Shown piece by piece: positions 1-5,262 of a stretch of DNA of 5,262 nucleotides. Below the pieces are notes generated by a model, which worked only from the letters and a program-made list of their open reading frames with translations, did not search any database and had not been told where the DNA came from. The DNA is taken from contig CAMLNB010000243.1 in the NCBI GenBank assembly GCA_946481205.1, forward strand, positions 1-5,262, in the 5' to 3' direction. The translations under genes were made by a program, and so were the position numbers. The DNA comes from an uncultured Kangiella sp. (GTDB lineage: Bacteria; Pseudomonadota; Gammaproteobacteria; Enterobacterales; DSM-103792). The number at the start of each line of letters is the position of its first letter. Position 1 is the stretch's first letter.

Positions 1-12
1 GCGGCCCGCCGA

Positions 13-522
13 CTAACGCCGGACGGGTGCCGGCGTGCCGCGAAACAGTCTGGCCAATCCGACGATAAGCAACTCGACCAGCAACGCGATCACAAACCCG
101 AGCAAAACACCAGCAATCACCGCTTCCTGATTCAGCGGCACGACATAGGTGTAATTCAGCCGCGTTTCCGCCATCAGTTCCTCATTGGCAGCAAACAGCA
201 CGTGGAAACTGCGCTGAAAAAACGGCTGCTGGACGGCTTGCAGTTCCTTGCCAAGCAGTTGCACACGTAGCCAGATCTTGCGGATGCTGTCGCCGTCTTC
301 CTGAAACACCACATCGCCACTATTCAGGTGATGTTGAATCATCGCCTCAACATCGCCGCCAAAATGGCGATCGGCGGTTTGCTGAAAGCCGGAAAAATTG
401 TGCTTCGCCTCCTGATAATGGGCATCAACCCGCTTGGCATACTGATCGACAAAACCCGGCAACTGCACACCGATCAGCAAGCCGGCGGCGAAGATCATCA
501 GGCGAACGTAATCACGAAACAT
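13..522 (-). CDS. DUF2937 family inner-membrane protein
   Basis: A 169-residue protein of unknown function that I recognise as DUF2937 from its N-terminal pattern: a short hydrophobic helix followed by GVQLPGFVDQYAKRVDAH and then the SGFQQTAD stretch. Residues about 7-23 form a first membrane helix and residues about 132-158 a second. The roughly 105 residues between them are polar and mostly helical in character. Arginines at 3 and 7 and the basic tail (RLFRG...PVRR) suggest that both ends are cytoplasmic and the middle is periplasmic; this topology is inferred from the positive-inside rule. The length is normal for the family and both ends look intact. The ATG at 522 is supported by a strong ribosome binding site just upstream. 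The gene starts 39 bases after the metalloprotease stop on the same strand, so co-transcription is likely. No biochemical function is known to me. Family assignment is fairly sure; role unknown. Confidence 0.88.
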   Translation of the reverse strand: MFRDYVRLMIFAAGLLIGVQLPGFVDQYAKRVDAHYQEAKHNFSGFQQTADRHFGGDVEAMIQHHLNSGDVVFQEDGDSIRKIWLRVQLLGKELQAVQQPFFQRSFHVLFAANEELMAETRLNYTYVVPLNQEAVIAGVLLGFVIALLVELLIVGLARLFRGTPAPVRR

Positions 523-529
523 CGTATCC

Positions 530-535
530 CCTCCC
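530..535 (-). promoter_or_regulatory. Ribosome binding site of the DUF2937 gene
   Basis: Read on the minus strand this is GGGAGG, within the longer purine run GGGAGGGG (528-535), ending about seven bases before the ATG at 522. It is the best Shine-Dalgarno match in the window and fixes the start of the DUF2937 gene. It also suggests the gene is translated independently of the metalloprotease upstream. Confidence 0.75.
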
Positions 536-561
536 GTTACGCTCTTATTGTGTTGCCGCCA

Positions 562-2997
562 TCATATCGGCGCGCCCGGCGGAATCACCGGCAGTGGTCG
601 ACGTTTCACCGCATTCGGATCGGCAAGGTACTGGGCCAAAAATTGTGCCGCCTCGCGTCGATTGTCACCCAATGCACCACGGCCGCCCGCATCTGCCAGC
701 CAGCGCTGCCAGAACATCAGCTGGCCACGCAATTGCGCCGCAACGTTAGTGTGCAATTGACCACTGTCGAGCGCGGCAATGGAGGCGTCCAAGACAATCC
801 AGTTGGCGGTCAATTGTACGGATTCGCCAGCCACCAGCTGGCTATCGAGCCGATTGCGCTGCCACGTCCCCGCGAAAACCTGCTGCATCAGCGCGTGTAT
901 GCCGGGCTGCGCCGGATCACGCGCGTGTTGCCATGCCATGCGATTCAGCCGCGCCGGCTCGAACAGCAGTTTGCTGGTGAGGGCGGCAGCCGACTCGACT
1001 GCAGCAATCGCGTCGAACACCGGGGCAGTGCGATTGGCAAAATACTCGCGATTGCGCGAATAGCCCGCGGCAGGCGGCGTCATCACAGCCAAGACATTGC
1101 TCGGTAGCGCCAACTCTTCCGCAGACAACAACGCCACCATACGCGTCAATGCCTCGTATTGATTCGCTGCCGGCACTACCGAGGCGCCAGTGTGCTGATG
1201 CGCGTCACGAACGTTAAGATTGTACGCGTAACGCACCCCGCCCAATTGCCGGGCAACTGCATCGGTTTGGTAGCGATGCAGCAGATAAATGGGCACCAAG
1301 CGCGCTTCCAATTCACCGGTTTGCCGTTCCGGTGGCAACACCGCTGGCGAAAACTGTTGCAGCGCCTGACGGCGAACCGTCAGCACCTCATCAAAGGTTT
1401 GCAAACTGTCGGGGCCGTAATCCCATAGCAAGCCGTCTACATGCGCCATGTCGCCGGAGCGGGAATCCTGATCACTGACGTATTGCATGCCGGTCGCTGC
1501 AATCTGCTGGCGCAGCGTCGCCAGCTCTACCGCTTCGCTGGCTGGTGCAAACTGACCGTAAGCATGTTTGACGACGAAAACATCCCAAGGTCCTACGCCA
1601 ACGCCATAAGCCTTGCTCAAATCCAGCTTGCCATTCTGCACAGACAGCATTGGGTGTGGATAATCCAGTACCGAACCATTGCCGTGCCGACTGGCGGCAA
1701 AGTTGTGCGCAAAACCGATGGTGTGACCCACTTCGTGCGCCGACAATTGCCGCAGCCGCGCCAACGCCATCTGTTCCGCCATTGCTTTCAGCTCGGCTTC
1801 GTTGGCTTTGCCATACGGCGCCAGCAACCCTTCGGCGATCAGAATGTCTTGCCGCACCCGTTGCGAACCGAGCGTGACATCGCCTTTCAGGATCTCGCCA
1901 GTGCGTGGATCATGTAGAAAGTAGCCATACGACCAACCGCGCGTCGCCCGGTGCACCCACTGGATGGTGCTGTAGCGTGCATCCATCGGATCCATGTCCG
2001 ATGGCATCAACTCAACCCGATACGCATCCTTGAAACCGGCGGCTTCGAATGCCGTGCTCCACCAACGTGCACCATCGAGCAAGGCCGAGCGCACCGGTTC
2101 CGGCGTGCCGGCATCGAGATAAAACACGATCGGTTTCTTGACTGGACTCAGCGCAGCAGCAGGATCGGTTTTCTCCAAACGAAAGCGAGCCTGATAGCGC
2201 ACGTCAAGGCTGGCTGACAGCGGTTGAGCGAAATCATAAAAACCGATATCAATCCCACCCGATGCCGGATGATATAGCCGAGGCTGAAAGCCATCCGGTG
2301 GCAAACGCACGAGGCTGATGCGCTGACGCAGAGAAAGGCTCTCCGGATCAACCGCCACATCACGAACGAAACCGCCCTCGCCCGGACCAGCAAAAGTCAG
2401 CAGCGCTTCCAGCTCAGTGTTGTCAGGAAACGATTTGCTGGATGCGTAAACCAGCGTGCTGCGCGCCTCATCGACCTTGTAAGTGCCCTGCTTGCTCGCG
2501 GCCAGTCTTGCCGCGATGCCATGCCGATCGGCGAGCACATAGGATGTGAAATCGACAATCGTGCCATGTTTACCGGCAACCGGCTCTTGCACGACACTGC
2601 CGCCCCAAAGCACTGACTCCGCAAACGCCTCGGTAACACTGGCACGTTCCAACGCATCGGCAGAGTTGGCGACAAAGCGATTGTTGCGCTGGACCAGCAA
2701 TACTTTCTTGCCACTGCGCCGAAACTCAACCAAGCGAACCTCGCCCGGTTGGCCGCGGTCAAGACCAACATCATTGGAGCCCAGCCCATACGGTAATGAG
2801 GTGGTCAGCAGGAAAGGTTGATCGAATGCGTCAATGCCGAGTAACAAACGGCCCTTGTCCGGATCACGATAGAGCGCAAACAAACCCGATTGCGCCTGTA
2901 AGCCCTGCAACGGACTCTCAGCCGCCAGCGTTGCGTTGTTGCCGAGCAGCGCCACCAACAGCGCTAGCGATGCCAACCATGGATGCCGACACTTCAT
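562..2997 (-). CDS. Exported zinc metalloprotease, DUF5117/Met-zincin (DUF4953) family
   Basis: An 811-residue predicted zinc-dependent protease, a usual length for this family. Residues 1-26 are a Sec signal peptide (basic start, hydrophobic core LASLALLVALLG, cleavage probably after Ala25 or Ala26). There is no lipobox. Residues about 30-70 resemble the short DUF5118 segment and about 75-270 the DUF5117 domain. The catalytic Met-zincin part runs from about 290 to 700. It contains the conserved DPMDARYSTIQWVHR and TRGWSYG stretches (336-357) and the zinc site HEVGHTIGFAH: His421, His425 and His431 as ligands, Glu422 as catalytic base. The expected Met-turn SVMDY reads SVLDY (442-446). The tail ends in PPGAPI. 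The only cysteine I see is Cys3 in the signal peptide, so the mature protein appears cysteine-free. The ATG at 2997 is chosen because the signal peptide begins there and GGAGA precedes it. Substrate unknown; location periplasmic or extracellular by inference. Confidence 0.93.
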   Translation of the reverse strand: MKCRHPWLASLALLVALLGNNATLAAESPLQGLQAQSGLFALYRDPDKGRLLLGIDAFDQPFLLTTSLPYGLGSNDVGLDRGQPGEVRLVEFRRSGKKVLLVQRNNRFVANSADALERASVTEAFAESVLWGGSVVQEPVAGKHGTIVDFTSYVLADRHGIAARLAASKQGTYKVDEARSTLVYASSKSFPDNTELEALLTFAGPGEGGFVRDVAVDPESLSLRQRISLVRLPPDGFQPRLYHPASGGIDIGFYDFAQPLSASLDVRYQARFRLEKTDPAAALSPVKKPIVFYLDAGTPEPVRSALLDGARWWSTAFEAAGFKDAYRVELMPSDMDPMDARYSTIQWVHRATRGWSYGYFLHDPRTGEILKGDVTLGSQRVRQDILIAEGLLAPYGKANEAELKAMAEQMALARLRQLSAHEVGHTIGFAHNFAASRHGNGSVLDYPHPMLSVQNGKLDLSKAYGVGVGPWDVFVVKHAYGQFAPASEAVELATLRQQIAATGMQYVSDQDSRSGDMAHVDGLLWDYGPDSLQTFDEVLTVRRQALQQFSPAVLPPERQTGELEARLVPIYLLHRYQTDAVARQLGGVRYAYNLNVRDAHQHTGASVVPAANQYEALTRMVALLSAEELALPSNVLAVMTPPAAGYSRNREYFANRTAPVFDAIAAVESAAALTSKLLFEPARLNRMAWQHARDPAQPGIHALMQQVFAGTWQRNRLDSQLVAGESVQLTANWIVLDASIAALDSGQLHTNVAAQLRGQLMFWQRWLADAGGRGALGDNRREAAQFLAQYLADPNAVKRRPLPVIPPGAPI
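1705..1737 (-). other. Codons of the zinc-binding site HExxHxxGxxH
   Basis: These eleven codons encode residues 421-431, HEVGHTIGFAH, the extended metzincin zinc motif with three His ligands (421, 425, 431), Glu422 as general base and Gly428 at the turn. It is followed by Asn-Phe, as is usual in the Met-zincin family. All expected catalytic positions are present, so the enzyme is predicted to bind zinc. Confidence 0.93.
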
Positions 2998-3002
2998 CGT
3001 TG

Positions 3003-3007
3003 TCTCC
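3003..3007 (-). promoter_or_regulatory. Ribosome binding site of the metalloprotease gene
   Basis: On the minus strand this reads GGAGA, placed five bases before the ATG at 2997. It supports that start, which also gives a proper signal peptide. The rest of the gap between this gene and the DUF3052 stop (67 bases in all, 2998-3064) shows no convincing sigma-70 promoter with a sensible leader and no hairpin followed by a T run. Confidence 0.65.
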
Positions 3008-3064
3008 GTATCGTTATGCCAATCTGCGTGTCATTGTGCGAAGGCGCTACTAGCAATCACAGGC

Positions 3065-3472
3065 TCATGGGCGTTCTGACTTTCTGATAACCAATTTCAA
3101 ACCGGACCACACCTCGTTCACCGCACAAACCTTGATATCAACAAAACCCAGCGGCAAAGCAAGGGCACGGACCGTGTCTTCGGTAATATCAGTCGGCACT
3201 TTCGCGGCCCGCTTTGGCCAGGACACCCACAGAAAGCCGTCTGCTTGAAGCTGTTCCCGCAAACGAGGTAATTGCTGCTGCAACTGTGCACACGTCATGC
3301 TGAACAGATGCACTGCCTGAAACGGCGGCTTACTGCGCGCAGACAATCGGCAATCGTCCGGCAGATCCGTTAACCAGTCACGATACTCCGTTGGGGCATC
3401 GACAATGCGCACCGTCATCCCGGGCTTGAAGCCAAGCTTTTTGGCAAGTGGCGTACCCGAGTAACCAGTCAT
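3065..3472 (-). CDS. DUF3052 family protein
   Basis: A 135-residue soluble protein with no signal peptide or membrane segment. I recognise DUF3052 from the N-terminal MTGYSGTPLAKKLGFKPGM signature, the central region with FLWVSWPKRA and the TDITEDTVR motif, and the C-terminal KVCAVNEVWSGLKLV block. All are present in order and the length is normal, so the gene looks intact. The fold is methyltransferase-like in appearance (a hydrophobic strand, then a 'DGFLWVSWPK' strand), but I see no clear cofactor-binding glycine motif and would not assign an activity. The frame is open further upstream to an ATG at 3514, but the start at 3472 matches the family N terminus and forms an ATGA overlap with the ABC transporter stop. 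Only a weak GGTGG lies upstream (3477-3481), which fits start by translational coupling to the transporter. Function unknown. Confidence 0.87.
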   Translation of the reverse strand: MTGYSGTPLAKKLGFKPGMTVRIVDAPTEYRDWLTDLPDDCRLSARSKPPFQAVHLFSMTCAQLQQQLPRLREQLQADGFLWVSWPKRAAKVPTDITEDTVRALALPLGFVDIKVCAVNEVWSGLKLVIRKSERP

Positions 3473-5259
3473 GCTGCCACCGTAGCGTTGCGCTCTCCGG
3501 TCTGCAAGCGCCACAGCGCGGCATAACCACCGTTCAGCGCCAACAATTGTTCGTGGCTGCCGGATTCCACGATGCAGCCGTTTTCCAGCAGGTAAATGCA
3601 GTCGGCTTGCCGCACCGTTGACAGGCGGTGCGCGATAACGATGGTCGTGCGGCCTTTGCTGACCACATCGAGCGAGCGCTGAATCGCCGCTTCGGTTTCG
3701 TTGTCGACAGCGGAAGTGGCTTCATCCAGCACCAGTATCGGCGGGTTCTTCAGAATCGCGCGCGCCAATGCCAGCCGCTGACGCTGGCCACCAGACAGCT
3801 TCTGGCCGCGCTCGCCAATGCGCGTGGCAAAGCCGAGTGGCAGCTTATCGATGAACTCGGTCGCTTCAGCGGCGCGCGCAGCAGCAGCGATGGCCTCGTC
3901 GCCGATATCGTGCAAACCATAGGCGATATTCTCCGCCACTGTGCCATCGGTCAAGAACGTATCTTGACTGACATAGCCAATTGCGCGACGCAGATCTTGC
4001 AGGTTCAAGTCTTCGATGTTTTCACCATCAAGCCGGATGCTGCCTTGGCTGGCGTGATAGAAGCGCAACAGCAATTTGACCAGCGTGCTTTTGCCGGAAC
4101 CGGTTGAACCAACGAACGCAATGGTTTTGCCGGCCGGCACCGTGACATTGATATCGGTCAGCGTGCTGCGCTCACCGTCATAGGAGAAATGCAGGTGGTC
4201 GAAACGGATCTCGCCACGCACCTGCTCGACCGGAAAATGCTTGCCTTCATATGGAATCGCAATCGGGGTATTGAGCACGCCCAGCGCGCGATCGATCGAT
4301 GCCATTGAGCGCTGGTACATGTCCGCAACGTCAGCCAAACGTGTCATCGGCCAGAGCAGACGCTGGGTCAAATAGACCAGCACGGAATAGGCACCGACCG
4401 CCAGTTCGCCATGGATGGTCAACCAGCCGCCATACACCAGTGTGGTGGTGAAGCCGGCCAGAATCGCCATCCGTATCACCGGCGTAATCGCTGAGCTGAC
4501 CCGAATCGCGCGAGCATTGGTGCTGCGGTAATTGTCACTGGCAGCGCGGATGCGGTCGGCTTCGAACTGCTCGGCGGCAAAACTCTTGATGGTCGCCAGA
4601 CCCAGCAGATTGTTGTTCAAGCGGGCGTTGACATCACCAGCCGCTTCGCGCACTTCGGCATAGCGCGGCGCCAATTTTTTCTGGAACCAGAACGCGCCGA
4701 ACAAAATCATCGGCACCGGCAGCAAGGCAATGATGGCGATGGTCGGTTGCAGCACAAAGAACACCGCGCTGACCATCAGTGACGAACAGAACACCTGGAT
4801 GATTTCATTGGCGCCGGTGTTGAGAAAGCGCTCCATCTGGTTGACGTCATCGTTCAAGATCGACAGCAGATTGCCGGTCTTGCGATTCTCAAACCAGGCC
4901 AGCTCCAACTTCTGGACATGGTTGTACACATCGAGCCGCAGATCGTGCTGCAGCGACTGCGCCAGATTGCGCCACTTCAGATGATGCAGATATTCGAACA
5001 GCGACTCGCCAGCCCAGATCAACACGTTCAGCGCACCGAGAAACAAGAGCTGATGCCAGGTACTGGTGATACCCCAGCCGCTGAGAATTTCGCGCGCCAG
5101 AAACGACTGTTCGCCATTGACGACAATATCGACCGCGACGCCAATCAGCACCTCCGGCAAGATGTCGAACAGCTTGTTCAGCACCGAGTAGGTAGTACCG
5201 AGGACAAAGTCACGGCGGTACGAGCGGGCGTAGCCCAGCAGTTTCTTGAGCGGGTGCAT
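3469..5259 (-). CDS. ABC exporter half-transporter (fused permease and ATPase)
   Basis: A 596-residue type IV ABC exporter subunit that should work as a homodimer, or less likely a heterodimer, in the inner membrane, using ATP to move a substrate outward. Residues 1-320 are the membrane domain, with helices at about 18-47, 70-92, 150-170, 172-193, 258-280 and 285-305. Residues about 350-585 are the ATPase: A-loop Tyr360, Walker A GSTGSGKS (384-391), Q-loop Gln432, X-loop-like GERG (482-485), signature LSGGQ (488-492), Walker B ILVLDE (508-513) with catalytic Glu513, D-loop SAVD (516-519) and switch His544. Every catalytic residue is present, so the protein should be active. Length is normal. 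The ATG at 5259 gives a typical start (MHPLKKLLGYARSYRR), but only three bases precede it, so an upstream start cannot be excluded. Substrate is not readable. It resembles MsbA/multidrug-type exporters, but no lipid A gene is adjacent and I would not call it msbA. Confidence 0.94.
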   Translation of the reverse strand: MHPLKKLLGYARSYRRDFVLGTTYSVLNKLFDILPEVLIGVAVDIVVNGEQSFLAREILSGWGITSTWHQLLFLGALNVLIWAGESLFEYLHHLKWRNLAQSLQHDLRLDVYNHVQKLELAWFENRKTGNLLSILNDDVNQMERFLNTGANEIIQVFCSSLMVSAVFFVLQPTIAIIALLPVPMILFGAFWFQKKLAPRYAEVREAAGDVNARLNNNLLGLATIKSFAAEQFEADRIRAASDNYRSTNARAIRVSSAITPVIRMAILAGFTTTLVYGGWLTIHGELAVGAYSVLVYLTQRLLWPMTRLADVADMYQRSMASIDRALGVLNTPIAIPYEGKHFPVEQVRGEIRFDHLHFSYDGERSTLTDINVTVPAGKTIAFVGSTGSGKSTLVKLLLRFYHASQGSIRLDGENIEDLNLQDLRRAIGYVSQDTFLTDGTVAENIAYGLHDIGDEAIAAAARAAEATEFIDKLPLGFATRIGERGQKLSGGQRQRLALARAILKNPPILVLDEATSAVDNETEAAIQRSLDVVSKGRTTIVIAHRLSTVRQADCIYLLENGCIVESGSHEQLLALNGGYAALWRLQTGERNATVAA

Positions 5260-5262
5260 GAC

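Noticed and set aside
523..541. A short inverted repeat (CGTA...TACG) around the ribosome binding site of the DUF2937 gene, as a possible RNA switch.
   Set aside because: The stem is only four base pairs, which is expected by chance and too weak to regulate.
328..1107. A 259-codon open frame on the plus strand, antisense to the DUF2937 gene and the protease 3' end.
   Set aside because: It runs across two well-supported minus-strand genes and the gap between them. Its translation is rich in Arg, His and Gln with no recognisable domain, as expected of the complement of GC-rich coding DNA.
1441..1917. A 158-codon plus-strand open frame opposite the protease catalytic region.
   Set aside because: The minus-strand frame here encodes the conserved zinc site; the opposite reading has no family features.
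3013..3042. A TTCGCA / CATAAC pair, 18 bases apart on the minus strand, as a promoter for the metalloprotease.
   Set aside because: Both boxes match poorly, and transcription would begin within or beside the GGAGA ribosome binding site, leaving no usable leader.
3473..3514. An alternative upstream ATG extending the DUF3052 protein by 14 residues.
   Set aside because: The extra residues (MALADRRAQRYGGS) do not match the family, which begins with M-x-GYSGTPL, and would make a 46-base overlap with the ABC transporter in place of the ATGA junction.
3628..4107. A 159-codon plus-strand open frame opposite the ABC ATPase domain.
   Set aside because: It is antisense to the highly conserved Walker A to H-loop region, whose codon constraints readily produce such long complementary frames.
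3469..5259. Naming the ABC exporter msbA.
   Set aside because: General MsbA-type architecture is shared by many exporters. No lpxK or other lipid A gene is adjacent, and the sequence alone does not settle the substrate.

Overview
The window is a compact, single-direction stretch of bacterial chromosome. Four genes, all on the minus strand, fill nearly all of it. In transcription order (right to left) they are a full-length ABC exporter half-transporter, a small DUF3052 cytosolic protein, a large exported zinc metalloprotease of the DUF5117/Met-zincin (DUF4953) type, and a small two-helix membrane protein of the DUF2937 family. I see no RNA genes, insertion sequences, CRISPR arrays, integrase or phage genes.

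The protein families suggest a free-living Gammaproteobacterium. DUF2937 proteins are typical of that class, DUF5117/Met-zincin proteases are common in Gammaproteobacteria and Bacteroidetes, and the base composition is moderately GC-rich and even. This placement is an inference from family content; no marker gene is present.

Layout: positions 3469-5259 hold the ABC transporter, whose ATG is only three bases from the right edge, so its promoter lies outside. Its TGA stop overlaps the ATG of the DUF3052 gene (3065-3472) in an ATGA junction, so those two are almost certainly co-transcribed and translationally coupled. A 67-base gap with no convincing promoter or terminator leads to the metalloprotease (562-2997), which has a signal peptide and its own GGAGA ribosome binding site. 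A 39-base gap with a strong GGGAGG site leads to the DUF2937 gene (13-522), which ends 12 bases from the left edge.

No substrate or joint pathway can be read from the sequence. The transporter acts in the inner membrane, the protease is predicted to act in the periplasm or outside, and the DUF2937 protein is anchored in the inner membrane with a soluble middle part probably in the periplasm. The most notable detail is that the protease keeps a perfect HExxHxxGxxH zinc site but carries Leu where the metzincin Met-turn normally has Met. I found no evidence of a new multi-gene system.
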